Made by a program: the position numbers and the translations under genes. The notes under the pieces are model-generated. The model was not told the origin of the DNA. It saw only the letters and a list, made by a program, of their open reading frames with translations, and did not search any database. Positions 49,501-58,025 of a stretch of 64,000 nucleotides of DNA are shown one piece after another. Position 1 is the first letter of the stretch. Every line of letters begins with the position of its first letter. Source of the DNA: Ricordea florida (Eukaryota > Cnidaria > Anthozoa > Corallimorpharia > Ricordeidae); contig OX453279.1 of NCBI GenBank assembly GCA_949710005.1, forward strand, positions 12,146,078-12,210,077, given 5' to 3'.

Positions 49501-49840
49501 TTGGAGTTATTTTTGGCCAATATACCTAAGAAATTGTTACATTAGGCTTATGGTCCACCAACCAAAAGAACTACCTCAAGTGATTGAATAAAACGAAAAT
49601 CCATCAACTGTATACACGATCAGTCAAAGACAGAAAATTATTAACCTGATCAGAAAGAGTTGGGGTTACACCAGTGTTCTTCTTAGTAGGCTGGTCCTTA
49701 AATCTGCTGTCGGATTCTTTCTGAGAGCTTCCAGCGACTTGCTTGGTTATAGCATCACTGGTTGTGAATTTGCTCTTTCCTTTTCCCTTCTTTGTCTTTT
49801 TCGCGAAGAAATCTTCCAAGGATTTTTCATTGTCAGACAT
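40550..49840 (-). CDS. CDV3: CDV3 (carnitine deficiency-associated protein 3) homologue
   Basis: CDV3 is a small, disordered, conserved animal protein of unclear biochemical role. Six coding exons: 49840-49646, 47880-47801, 45322-45264, 43948-43883, 42541-42382 and 40676-40550. Phases 0, 2, 1, 1, 2 are consistent throughout; the total is 687 nt (228 aa). Family landmarks appear in order: N-terminal SLEDFFAKKTKKGKGKSKF, EEEWIDFQEPTEKDYSGLRI, an acidic linker (SSDGEACEGNEQEDMD), KKDKTAGPW, VGAYRPPAYRAPGRRGP with EIAFPSLS, and C-terminal KSFETVKHGSR then LENKFDALTRS with TAG at 40552-40550. An extra Met at 49843 could be the start. Introns contain a Penelope-like remnant, a CR1-like 3' end and SINEs; a fold-back transposon lies in the last intron. 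It is divergently paired with HINT3. Confidence 0.88.
41194..42231. mobile_element. Fold-back DNA transposon with ~270-bp arms in the last CDV3 intron
   Basis: Ends TGGGGCGCCTTTCCAGTCAA and its inverse TTGACTGGAAAGGCGTGCCA, flanked by TA. The arms are AT-rich (TTTTTATTTTGCTTC units). The ~480-bp centre holds a short frame at 41540-41700 (EEDLYSACRAAADALEILSN) that ends at a plausible donor (CATCAG|GTGAAC), apparently the first exon of a lost autonomous gene. Confidence 0.75.
43085..43180 (-). mobile_element. Retroelement 3' tail with decayed hammerhead-like motif
   Basis: The minus strand carries AAAGGGCTAACGCTCAAAACGTC and the same tail to AAATCAAACG as at 10.7 kb. Core positions are mutated. 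Confidence 0.4.
44396..44763 (-). mobile_element. tRNA-derived SINE, family 2, copy 3
   Basis: Contains the CAGTGTGTGGGTTCTTTAAC block, TCTAACCATTTGCA, the B box and an A box (GCTCAATTGGTAGGGTAC on the minus strand). It directly adjoins a family-1 SINE. Confidence 0.65.
44814..45095 (+). mobile_element. tRNA-derived SINE, family 1, copy 3
   Basis: Diverged member of the same family (B box GGTTCGATTCC; body GAGAGGTTTTTCTCTGGATACTCTGG) with an ATTATTATTA tail. It lies in a CDV3 intron. Confidence 0.75.
45850..46625 (+). pseudogene. Penelope-like retroelement remnant: GIY-YIG endonuclease region
   Basis: Broken frames read SWLVRPKDPVDPNKQDGAVY, KVPCECSKV, then QPMQERM, VKEA, LNPNNINRDNGAKISEAWM, the order of the C-terminal endonuclease part of Penelope-like polyproteins with several stops and shifts. 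About 140 bp of foreign sequence (~46210-46348) separates VKEA from the IRMRLNPNN strand. Downstream, 46578-46610 has GACT...AGTCGAAACATC, a weakened hammerhead-like pattern. Not functional. Confidence 0.6.
48619..49090 (-). pseudogene. 3' end of a CR1/Jockey-type LINE reverse transcriptase
   Basis: The 147-residue frame reads MTLVRPKLQYACSTWDRHYQ, AAVERVQWKAACFV, TSSTEMLLDQQWETIETMRR, HARLSTIYKMFHGLL and ends at FKSKLI. This is the thumb and C-terminal tail that follows the YADD domain in CR1-group elements. The catalytic part and endonuclease are missing: a typical 5'-truncated insertion, in a CDV3 intron. Confidence 0.7.
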
Positions 49841-50009
49841 CACTTTCTACACGCGAAGGCCCCAGGCAAAGAGCCGGGAAAGGGGAACGCAAAAAGAGAG
49901 AGTATGACGCACCGTGTTTCGTTCAGTTTTCTTCGATGTTCGACCGCAAAAGCATGTGCTCATCCCAGTCTGTTCGCCCCATGCTCTCGCGATTGCGGCT
50001 GTTTCCAAC
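49841..50009. promoter_or_regulatory. Candidate bidirectional promoter between CDV3 and HINT3
   Basis: 169 bp separate the divergent start codons. The segment must hold both 5' UTRs and the shared core promoter. There is no TATA box. The HINT3 ATG lies in AACATGGCGG, a YY1-like context common at TATA-less metazoan starts. Promoter activity is inferred from geometry only. Confidence 0.5.
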
Positions 50010-50468
50010 ATGGCGGACGAAACGGAAAACAGGAGCAACGATTGTATTTTCTGTAAGATTGCTGCCAAGGATCAGGAAACCCGTTTAATCTATGAAAACG
50101 AAGAAATAGCAGTGTTTCCAGATATACGACCGGCTGCAAAGTATCATTATTTGGTGGTCCCTAAAAAACATTACGGAAATCCAAAGTCGCTGCATACCGA
50201 AGAACATCTGCATTTGGTTGAGCGTTTATTGGACGTGGCAAAAATTGTTCTCGCTGATGCTCAGGTAGACGCTGATGATGTTCTTTTAGGTTTTCACTGG
50301 CCTCCGTTTAATTCTGTCGATCATCTCCACCTTCATGCTATTGCTCCGCGCTCTCAGATGAAGTTTTTTGCCCGGCAGATTCATAGACCCAATAGTTTTT
50401 GGTTTGTAACCGGTCTATGGCTGCTGCAGCATTTGAGGAAACTTGCTTCGACAAACTGTCAAGAGTGA
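50010..50468 (+). CDS. HINT3: HINT3-like histidine triad nucleotide-binding protein
   Basis: HIT-superfamily hydrolase of adenosine 5'-phosphoramidates and related nucleotides. The 152-aa frame has CIFC at residues 12-15, the strand AVFPDIRPAAKYHYLVVPKK and the catalytic triad HLHLHA at 105-110, preceded by GFHWPPF, which is typical of HINT3 rather than HINT1. The family's C-terminal PNSFWFVT is present. The start is the ATG in CCAACATGGCG; the frame is open further upstream but there it lacks homology. The whole protein lies in one exon, while vertebrate HINT3 has several introns, so this may be intron loss or a retrocopy. No poly(A) tract or target-site duplication is evident. It shares a short promoter region with CDV3. 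Confidence 0.9.
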   Translation: MADETENRSNDCIFCKIAAKDQETRLIYENEEIAVFPDIRPAAKYHYLVVPKKHYGNPKSLHTEEHLHLVERLLDVAKIVLADAQVDADDVLLGFHWPPFNSVDHLHLHAIAPRSQMKFFARQIHRPNSFWFVTGLWLLQHLRKLASTNCQE

Positions 50469-50669
50469 AGATAGCCGAGCTAAAGGGGTCTCTTAGGAAA
50501 CTAAGTGGGAGGACATGTATTAATCATCAGAACACCCGTCCACTTATTTACATCCTGATGAATAACGGTAAGAGACCATTGTAATCGTTCTTCAAAAGCC
50601 TCCGACACATATAAATGAAGTCGACGGGTATTCTGAAATCGCTCCTGGGGAAGTGCTGTAGCCATTCGT

Positions 50670-50760
50670 CCTTTGCTCTGACGAAGGGCTAACACTAACG
50701 TCAGCAGCGCCCTTTTTTACCTTGCTGTGCCATACACTTGCTTTATCAACTTGTTTGATT
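50670..50760 (+). mobile_element. Retroelement 3' tail with partial hammerhead motif
   Basis: GCT-CTGACGA at 50675-50684 and GTC-AGC keep core half and stem I pairing (GCT/AGC), but the GAAA half has become CTAA. It lies about 200 bp after the HINT3 stop. Confidence 0.4.
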
Positions 50761-50974
50761 ATCTCCGTGTTATCACCGAAGTTAAGCCCTGTTGGACGGG
50801 GTTAGTGCTTGAATGGGAGAACCGGCCGGTGACCACCCTTGTTGACATTGAACTGGCGCTGCACTGCTGGGAGTCTACCGACATCCTATAAAACTGATAT
50901 TGCATAATTACACATAGTGCAATACCTTTATTACTGAACAAATACTAGAAAGAGGTACAAAAAGGTTCGGAATG

Positions 50975-51096
50975 ATTTCCCCACAGGTCCCTACTTCATT
51001 ATGCATGCTGTAGCCGTACAAGAAATGTTTGCAAGCGCACTTCCCAAGACAATTCAACTACAGCATGCATAATGAGTAGGGACCTGTGAGGAAATC
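50975..51096. repeat. 122-bp fold-back MITE
   Basis: Arms GATTTCCCCACAGGTCCCTA and inverse, with CATTATGCATGCTGTAG/CTACAGCATGCATAATG, enclose about 45 bp. Confidence 0.7.
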
Positions 51097-51522
51097 TTAC
51101 CAAAGGTTCTCCCCCAAATTATACTACTTTCCAATGCCTTGTCGATGACAAAACAGGACTCAAATGCACCTCACTTACCTTTTATTATTGCTAGTTTACT
51201 GTATATCCTTGCTATGTAGTGTCAATATGGATATTACAAACAATTAACATAACATGGCAATGATCAATAAAAAAAGTATCCTAGGAAATGAACGGTAATG
51301 TCTTTGATTGGTTGCCATGTTTAAATTATCTGAGTAAAGACTTTTACTTGATTTATCATCCTGTGTGAAAGTTGCTTCAAATGTCATGTTTAGACAAACT
51401 GTTTGCTAACTAGTTGAAATATTTGTTTGATAACTTACAACTGTGATAAGCCACTGAACTCGTTGGCCAAGAATTCAATTGGTGAGTTCGTTGCTTCGAG
51501 GGGTAAACTTGTTGAGTTTATC

Positions 51523-52215
51523 TAGGCTTAGCTACATAATTCCTGAAAAATTGTCTGAAATACTGTCTGGAATTTCCCAAACAAAAGCTCTAAAATTCTT
51601 TTAGAAATGTCTAAAATTCTCCAAAAACTCCCTAAAATTCCAGAAAATTCTTATGAATTTCATTTCTTATAGCAATATAACAAGAAACAATGAGTTGTAA
51701 ATCGTAAAACATCCTTTATTGTTGCAAAAACATCCTTTTACATTTGCTTATATATGTATTTATCTTTCTTTTTAAAAGAAAATCCTATGTAAACTTTCTC
51801 TTGAATTGACATTAAAAAATGATGTACAAGACTTCAAGGTAAAACCTTCACACTGAACCTATCTCTGAGACTCTGACCAGCTCCTGATTAGTCACTTTAA
51901 TAGCAAGAACAATTTCTGCAAATTAGTGCTGCTTTCCAAATCAACAAAATACAAAACTATCAATATGTTACTTTAGCCTCCAAACTAGTGATAAGAAACG
52001 AATATGAACCCACTGAACCCTCTCTTGGCAGGTTGGAATACAAACAAAAATATGATATTTGCTTGTGAAAAGTTTCCAACATGTGAGATGAAAGTTCAAA
52101 TTGCTCTAAAATTTTCGAAATTGTCAATTGTTTTCTAAAATTCCAGAGAGTTTCTAAAATTCTTTTTGATGTCTAAAATTCCCCCCCAAATTCCGGAATT
52201 ATGTAGCTAAGCCTA
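51523..52215. mobile_element. MITE with 22-bp ends and CTAAAATTC arrays
   Basis: Exact inverted ends CTAGGCTTAGCTACATAATT. Sub-terminal regions carry direct copies of CTAAAATTC/TCTAAAATTC. The interior is AT-rich, no gene. Confidence 0.65.
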
Positions 52216-52714
52216 GTTTAATTGATGGCAAGGACATGCAGATTCCCAGTTGGAAGCACATTCTATATACAAGTATTCATGGTTCAATACAACCAAAAAA
52301 CTGGGATAATAAACCCAAGAATTCAATCTCCGGTCGCTATTTGACAAGCGAACAAACTGGTTCAAGTATTTCTTTCCCTACATTTCGTTTCACCATAGTT
52401 AGTAGCTATGGTTTCACGAACATTCATGTAGTGTTCTTCAGTGTTTACGCACAATGATCGACCGCTGATCTGGCTCGTGATTCCAACGTTAACAGGAGCC
52501 AATGAAATCGCACGTATTCGATTTGTGACTAGGATAAAAAAAATTACAAACGGAACTCTCCCGAGAAACCTTGAAGCGCCCGCCTACGGCATCCTGCGTA
52601 ATAAAACTAATATTCTTTTGAACAAAAACTCTAGATCTACTCAAGTCCCCCAGGAATTTGTGCTATGTTGACCCCGTCATTGGACAGTTCATCATGAGCA
52701 GAGTTAATATTGAT

Positions 52715-52925
52715 GTGAATGAATATATGAAAGACCATATATTGAACTGCGGAGTAATATGTAATGACATTAATTGATCATCGCAGTTATGTACACAACT
52801 TAAGCAGCTGTGAAATTAAAGCCTGAAAAAAACTCAGGCCTGAACGGGATTCGAACCCATGGCCTCTGCGATACCGGAGCAGTGCTTTACCAACTGAGCT
52901 ATCAAGCCAACTGGGAGCTGGTCAG
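52715..52925 (-). mobile_element. tRNA-derived SINE, family 3, copy 2
   Basis: Same head and body as 19060-19290 (CATTAATTGATCATCGCAGT, TATGTACACAACTTAAGCAG). The A-box region has one change (GTAAAGC). Confidence 0.7.
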
Positions 52926-53269
52926 TTGTGAGTTCGTAATATTACCCGTAGATGGAGAAGAATGATGGGATCGCTCAGCTTAACAAATGTCATTACAGAG
53001 TTAATATTGGGAGAGAGGAAAGGAGTGCCCCTACCCACCCCCAACTAACCTCTGTTTCGTGATCCAGGGATCTGGGACCGGAATGTTTGGTGCCTTGCCG
53101 TTTCGGTCAGTTTGTTTCCTAGGTTTTGAAGTAATACCCGGACACCGAATTTGACGGTGTTGTTTTGTTTTCCCATTACAGACCGTCTGATATTCTCCGT
53201 AGAAAAAAACATATCCAATGATATTCACGCGACTATTTGAAAATTTCTCAAGACTATGATCAGATAAGG

Positions 53270-53385
53270 GGAGCTGGAATGGTACTGTGGCACCCACTAA
53301 TGTGACCCGGGTTCGCTTCCCGGACCCGCCGTCAGAAGGTAGAGTTTGTTCTTTGTTTTCTCCGGATTCTCCGGTTTGAATGGAA
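53270..53385 (+). mobile_element. Degraded SINE fragment, probably family 1
   Basis: Matches are limited to a B-box-like CCCGGGTTCGCTTCCCGG, GTCAGAAGGTAGAGTTTGTT and TTCTCCGGATTCTCCGGTTT. The head and tail are missing. Confidence 0.4.
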
Positions 53386-54259
53386 CGGGCTTATTCTCGG
53401 CCGTCACGTGGTCAGTTTTTGCCTCAGGCTTCTTGACGCCGCTTATGGTATATGTTCAAAATGACCGGTGTTTTAAAAATTTACGCAGCAACCGATTATG
53501 ATGCCGATTTCATTTTCAATTCGATCTTGTTCGATTATGAAAACGAAATACCCTTATCGGCTGCAGTTTCGTGCTTCATGCGGGAAGTCTGAACCATATA
53601 AATGGCTTCAAGCAAGAAACTTTGGTATTCGCAGTCGGAATTTCGTTTTCTTTTCTCCCAAAGAGTATGCGAGGAGACTGGAGAACAATCCGACTGGAAG
53701 CTTTTGGATGGAACACAAAAATTTTCGAAAATACCGAAATTTCCAATTTCGGGAACACTGAAAAGGTTGTCCTAAATTTTCGAAAATATTTTCGGGAAAA
53801 GATCTGTTCCATTCGATTCCTACGCGAAAGTTTCGAAAATTTCGTCGAATGGAAAGCGCCCCCTAAAACCAACACTTCTAAATTCTAATTCGATCTCATA
53901 CTCGTACGCTTTATAACGAGCTCTAATTAAACTCTTTCCTTGTATACGTGGGTAAACAAATAACATTGACAGTTTATTTTTTACATGGTCTGTAACGGGA
54001 AAACAAAACAACACCGTCAAGTTCGGTGTCTCGGGGAGTAGTTGTAAAGGGGGTTTCTGGCTCAAAATCTCAAAAGTGCATTTCTAAAATTTAAATCCAA
54101 TTTTCCACTTTAAAACCCCCTCATTGCACCTTCCTAAATCCTAATTTTCACTTTAGGGATTTTCAATTTTCCTGAATCGCATTTTTTGAAAAAGTGGAAT
54201 CGGCCCCGCTCTGACACCAAAACGCTTTAAAGCTGTATTGAGTATACATAAGCGAGATC

Positions 54260-54654
54260 ATGGAGAACTTACCAGTGAAAGAATTGAGAGCTGTTGCCAG
54301 AAATAAAGAAATCATTAAAACACTGTTTAACATCCCCCAGGATAGTTTGGATGAAGTTTGTGTCAAGATTGAACGGCTTGTTAAAAATTCAAGAGAAGGA
54401 GAAGACAATGTAGAGATTGTGGGGGCTCACAAATATGTCCCCATGGTAGGCAGAAATCATTTTGTAAAGAGTGTGGAGGCTCACAAATATGTCCACATAA
54501 CAAGTATAAATCATATTGCAAGGACTGTGGAGGTTCTCAAATATGCTATCACAATAGGGATAAAAGATTTTGTAAGGAGTGTGGGGGTAAGGGCATATGT
54601 GTTCATGGTAAATACAAACGTTATTGTAAAGAATGCCGTAAACCTAAGGAATGA
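54260..54654 (+). pseudogene. Cys/His-repeat protein broken by a frameshift
   Basis: The frame from ATG 54260 begins MENLPVKELRAVARNKEIIK, similar to the Rho-N/SAP-like leader of many viral DNA-binding proteins. The Cys-bearing frame is offset by -1, is open from 54385 and ends at TGA 54652-54654. It carries four 18-residue repeats of the form C-G-G-S-Q-I-C-x-H-x6-C-K-x, the zinc-binding-type array seen in large DNA viruses and protists. The two frames meet at an A5 run (54383-54387), so a lost A is the simplest cause; a translational slip is possible but the site is not a canonical heptamer. Only plus-strand gene of the element; TTTAAA lies 29 nt upstream. Confidence 0.6.
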
Positions 54655-54667
54655 GAATATTACTGTC

Positions 54668-54692
54668 TTTGTAACGTGAACCACGTTACAAA
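54668..54692. terminator. Shared hairpin between convergent viral genes
   Basis: TTTGTAACGTG-AAC-CACGTTACAAA, 11-bp stem. It lies 13 nt after the Cys/His-repeat stop and 15 nt after the SLOG stop on the other strand. Confidence 0.6.
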
Positions 54693-54707
54693 ATCATATA
54701 GCGTTAT

Positions 54708-55070
54708 TTAGACCCGTACTACGATAAGTTTACGCTTATATTCTTTCGCTAGTTGTACAATGGAAAGAGTACCTGGAGAGTTATGACGAGAAGGGAAAGC
54801 CAGTACATGCGTCGAGCAGTCAACAATTATCTCATTTCTAATAGGTTCAGCTGCACTATGGTACACATCCCATCTAGGAAGGATTTTATTGAAAGGTATA
54901 TGATTCTCCAGTGCAAAATTTTCAGCTAGAGTATCAGCTCCTCTTGCACCACCAGATATGATTGTAATGTCTGAGAGTTTCAACCCCCATTCGTCAAGAG
55001 CATTATGCACCTCCGTACAAAACTTTTCGTTATCCTTAAAATTTCGGCTTCCAACGATGGCAACAGACAT
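54708..55070 (-). CDS. SLOG-superfamily protein (YspA/DUF2493-like)
   Basis: 120 residues from the Met of MSVAIVGSRNF, chosen because the Rossmann-type first strand starts there; an upstream Met at 55109 has no homology. Motifs: GSRNF (7-11), ISGGARGADTLAENFA, AAEPIRNEIIVD, then VVRV at the end. DUF2493/SLOG proteins bind nucleotide-derived ligands, and family members act in nucleotide sensing or processing. A role here in nucleotide metabolism or in countering host nucleotide signalling is inference. It converges on the Cys/His-repeat gene with a shared hairpin between; TTTAAT lies 29 nt upstream. Confidence 0.7.
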   Translation of the reverse strand: MSVAIVGSRNFKDNEKFCTEVHNALDEWGLKLSDITIISGGARGADTLAENFALENHIPFNKILPRWDVYHSAAEPIRNEIIVDCSTHVLAFPSRHNSPGTLSIVQLAKEYKRKLIVVRV

Positions 55071-55122
55071 GATGTACCCACATGTAACTCTTTGATTATT
55101 TAATTCCACTTTTTTATGATCA

Positions 55123-56676
55123 TCAAAACAGAGCCCAGGCTAACCCAGCAGCCGCAATGGTCAATGCGATCAGAGTATTTTCATGCTGAGTACTAGTATT
55201 AACTGGGGGAGACTCTCCGATCCCAGGTTCAACATCCATCTTTGGCGGCAGCACTTGTACAGCTTTGGGTTTCACAGCCGCCTGTGGCAACTTAACTTTT
55301 GAAGACCCCAAATTATGGCTTATCCCCACAGGCTTAGTCTCCAGGTTCACATTGGTATTAACGCCAAACTTCATATCATCCGTGGCCTTCATCAGGTTAT
55401 TATTGTACCCAACCACACTCTCCGTATTTGTAATCATATTACTAGGCATCAGCCAAACTCCAGGCGCAATTGCCAGGTCTAATCTTAACTTCGCTTCTTG
55501 AGTGGCGAGCTGATACCTTTGAACCGAGCTTGATATATCATTTTCGATCACACTACCCTCAAACAAAGATAAAAACTCTTGTTGTGTCTCAATCGCCCCA
55601 CCGCCAGTGCCTACAATCGAGTTTCGAGTATTAACTTGGGACCCCAACACACAGTAAACGAAAGCCTCAACAGATCGATTAAGTCTCCCAAGTCCAGCCT
55701 TGGTAAGGCCATGACTACTCGTGGGTATGAACCAAGCATACTTGTACCCAGCGAAATCATCATTCCGAATGAACGAGATGAGATCCCCCTTATCCTTCTT
55801 ACCCCCATCATCAGAGAATTTACCACCCGTGCCAGGCCATTGGTTTGCCTCTTCATCGTAGTTTCTAACGATGTGAACATTTTGGAATCCTCCACCCCGT
55901 CCATGATACCCGGTTCCATAATCCAGGAAGATATCACCCAGACCACCGTTTCGCCCGCCTTTCCATCTGAAATCAGAATCATTCGCGATTCCAAATTCAG
56001 CGCACAATCTTTGGTAAGCAACCTTACTGTAAGGATTGTTTGCTATGGCAAATGGCTGTTCATCAGGCAGCGGCACACTCAATTCGTACAATATCCGCCT
56101 TACAGTGAAATAAACGTGAAACTTAACGAAGCTGTTCACGACTTTGGGATAATTCAGACTCTCAAAGGGACTGATTCCACATCCAGAGGTCGCACACCAC
56201 ACTGCAAAGTTCAGTTGTTGTGGCCAATAATTCATATCGGGCGCGTTCAACCACTTTCGACTCTGTGCACCAGACTTGAAAGTTACAACTTGAGATGTGA
56301 ACACGTTCCGCATATTGGCAGTGAACTTTTTGGTGTTGGATACGTATATGTCCAAAGAAGTTATCAGGTCTGTGACATCACTGGTGAATTCATCAAAATC
56401 AATGGCTGGGATGGAATACCACCGATCGGTCAGAGTTAGGCTCTTTGGGAAGGAGCTTACAGTTTTGCCACTCAAACCCAAATCAGTCCACAGTTTCACC
56501 TTCAAACTCTGTGGAAGGTCGTCTGTCCATGTCTTGCCAGTAGGATCATCATAAGACATGATTGTCGTCCCGTTCCGTTTCCATCTCATGTATCCCCCAT
56601 AAATATCAGTCACAAATGTGAATTGGCTTTGGTCAGCGTTTGGATACCTATTCCTGAAATCTTCAAGCAATCCCAT
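55123..56676 (-). CDS. Large tail-anchored virion-type protein of unknown function
   Basis: 517 residues. An N-terminal ~60-residue module (RYPNADQSQFTFVTDIYG...) resembles one in the 313-residue protein of the same element. The middle is Gly-rich (GGRNGGLGDIFLDYGTGYHG) with no known catalytic motif. A Pro-rich hinge (~455-495) leads to a single C-terminal membrane segment TLIALTIAAAGLAWALF at the very end. The architecture suits a surface or internal membrane-attached structural protein. A hairpin (56677-56701) abuts the start codon; a weaker TTTAAC lies 36 nt upstream. Confidence 0.75.
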   Translation of the reverse strand: MGLLEDFRNRYPNADQSQFTFVTDIYGGYMRWKRNGTTIMSYDDPTGKTWTDDLPQSLKVKLWTDLGLSGKTVSSFPKSLTLTDRWYSIPAIDFDEFTSDVTDLITSLDIYVSNTKKFTANMRNVFTSQVVTFKSGAQSRKWLNAPDMNYWPQQLNFAVWCATSGCGISPFESLNYPKVVNSFVKFHVYFTVRRILYELSVPLPDEQPFAIANNPYSKVAYQRLCAEFGIANDSDFRWKGGRNGGLGDIFLDYGTGYHGRGGGFQNVHIVRNYDEEANQWPGTGGKFSDDGGKKDKGDLISFIRNDDFAGYKYAWFIPTSSHGLTKAGLGRLNRSVEAFVYCVLGSQVNTRNSIVGTGGGAIETQQEFLSLFEGSVIENDISSSVQRYQLATQEAKLRLDLAIAPGVWLMPSNMITNTESVVGYNNNLMKATDDMKFGVNTNVNLETKPVGISHNLGSSKVKLPQAAVKPKAVQVLPPKMDVEPGIGESPPVNTSTQHENTLIALTIAAAGLAWALF

Positions 56677-56701
56677 CTTCTATCCAGTATTTGGATAGAA
56701 G
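56677..56701. terminator. Viral intergenic hairpin
   Basis: CTTCTATCCA-GTATT-TGGATAGAAG, 10-bp stem, 5-nt loop; 60 nt after the stop of the 197-residue protein and directly before the next ATG. Confidence 0.5.
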
Positions 56702-56760
56702 GATTGTCGGGTTTAACTCAATAAGAGACCTTATCGTACGTTATGGTTATGACCCTCCTT

Positions 56761-57354
56761 TTAATTTAGTTCTTTGAGAATCTCTTCTCGGACCCTCTGT
56801 CTCACAACTACAGGATCGTCCCCCTTCATCGGACTTTTTTGAGCCTTGAGTCGTATCTCAGCCTTGAGCTTCTCAAATTTCTTAAGCTCTTCAATTATCA
56901 ATGAGAACTCCTCGTCAGAGATCTTATTATCACGAAGCGCCTTCGATATTAGGTCCTCTATTGTATTTATTTTGGCTTTGGCCAAGGTAACGGTACTTTG
57001 ATGCTTGACCGCTTTCTTGGACAGACTTTTGGAGACTTGTTCACACGCTATGGACGTGAAGACAAGTATTCCACTTGCCACTCCCAAGGGTATGGCCGCT
57101 ATGATTCCCACTCCACTCAGAGAGCTCCCCAAACCTCCAGCCGCCAGAATACAAGATAGAATACCACAGGTCGAGCTTGCATTTATGAGCGCGCCTTTTG
57201 ACCGATTGTACTTTTTCAAGACCTTCTCATAATGCTTCAATTCGGTTTTTAGCATGTTCAAAGCTTGACAACATTTCTGTAATCTGAAAGACGCACCATC
57301 AGGAGGAGTTGCTGTTGGAGGCAATTCGGGATAGATTCTGTTATACTCATCCAT
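56761..57354 (-). CDS. Small membrane-associated viral protein with helical tail
   Basis: 197 residues. Pro-rich N-terminus (YPELPPTATPPDG), a helix with paired charges, then a long hydrophobic Gly/Ala/Ser-rich stretch (~65-107) that could form two membrane spans, then a charged helical C-terminus (INTIEDLISKALRDNKISDE...). I recognise this type as recurrent in cnidarian genomes beside the same capsid genes, but know no function. TTTTAAAA lies 24 nt upstream of the ATG; a hairpin follows 60 nt past the stop. Confidence 0.7.
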   Translation of the reverse strand: MDEYNRIYPELPPTATPPDGASFRLQKCCQALNMLKTELKHYEKVLKKYNRSKGALINASSTCGILSCILAAGGLGSSLSGVGIIAAIPLGVASGILVFTSIACEQVSKSLSKKAVKHQSTVTLAKAKINTIEDLISKALRDNKISDEEFSLIIEELKKFEKLKAEIRLKAQKSPMKGDDPVVVRQRVREEILKELN

Positions 57355-57377
57355 GTTTAGTTACGATTTTCACGTCC

Positions 57378-57385
57378 TTTTAAAA
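57378..57385 (-). promoter_or_regulatory. TTTAAA-type viral promoter motif (representative)
   Basis: TTTTAAAA, 24 nt before the ATG at 57354. Equivalent motifs precede 58019 (58042), 58205 (58227), 59592 (59613), 60061 (60086), 60477 (60503), 55070 (55099) and, on the plus strand, 54260 (54226). Spacing is 22-29 nt. Confidence 0.6.
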
Positions 57386-57425
57386 TGTTATCTGAATCTT
57401 AAATTGACGGTGATGGGAGACCCTT

Positions 57426-58019
57426 TCAGATCCAATTTTTCCCTTCACTATCCAGAATACTTAGAGTGAAGTGATTTATGGGAGTTTTCAATTTCTGAGA
57501 CGGGATGACTGCATAATTCTGCGAGGGTATGTTGGCAAGGAGGTATGAGGGGGAAATCTTCACAGAGTCTCCAAATCGGCCATTATTCATATAGGATGAC
57601 CGATTATCCACTAGACTGCACGTAAGTCTCAGAGGCTCTTTGATCTGGACATTTATGGGGTATAATTTGCCAGGTGATATAACTCCAGGCACACCAAGCC
57701 CAAATTGGAGCCCTCTTGAAAGTTTAATGTCATAGTTCTTATTGGAATACAGATAATCAACAGTATCAGTCTCAATGATTGAGAGCTTGGCATTCTCCGT
57801 ATCATTGAGAAAGATCGCGTGGATACTGTGCAATGAATATGTACCGGGCTCGATTATTATGAATGGTCGATTATCATCCTTGATTAAACCCTGGCGGTCT
57901 TTGAAATTCACCAATCGTTTGGGTATCTTACAATCCAGGAGTTGTATCTCACGAACCTTGTCCAGAGGAGGATCCAAATACACTCTCGTTTCAGACTCGT
58001 ACATTGTAACGCTCAACAT
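57426..58019 (-). CDS. Probable minor capsid (penton-like) protein
   Basis: 197 residues, mostly predicted beta-strand, with an opening strand pair VYLDPPLDKVREIQLLDCKI then PKRLVNF. That pattern (two strands, then IP and N) resembles the start of single-jelly-roll minor capsid proteins in polinton-like viruses. No membrane segment. TTTAAA at 58042-58047 lies 23 nt upstream. The penton assignment is by pattern and context only. Confidence 0.5.
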   Translation of the reverse strand: MLSVTMYESETRVYLDPPLDKVREIQLLDCKIPKRLVNFKDRQGLIKDDNRPFIIIEPGTYSLHSIHAIFLNDTENAKLSIIETDTVDYLYSNKNYDIKLSRGLQFGLGVPGVISPGKLYPINVQIKEPLRLTCSLVDNRSSYMNNGRFGDSVKISPSYLLANIPSQNYAVIPSQKLKTPINHFTLSILDSEGKNWI

Positions 58020-58025
58020 TTTGGA

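Noticed and set aside
53498..53888. Overlapping frames rich in FRK/NFG on both strands
   Set aside because: They arise from AATTTTCGAAAAT-type self-complementary repeats; no domain match.
54380..54400. Programmed -1 frameshift signal
   Set aside because: GTT AAA AAT is not a standard X XXY YYZ heptamer and no clear downstream pseudoknot is seen; a lost base in the A run is simpler.
55579..56439. 286-residue plus-strand frame
   Set aside because: Antisense to the 517-residue viral gene; no motif and no promoter signal. The frame at 58315-58941 is likewise antisense to the 313-residue gene.
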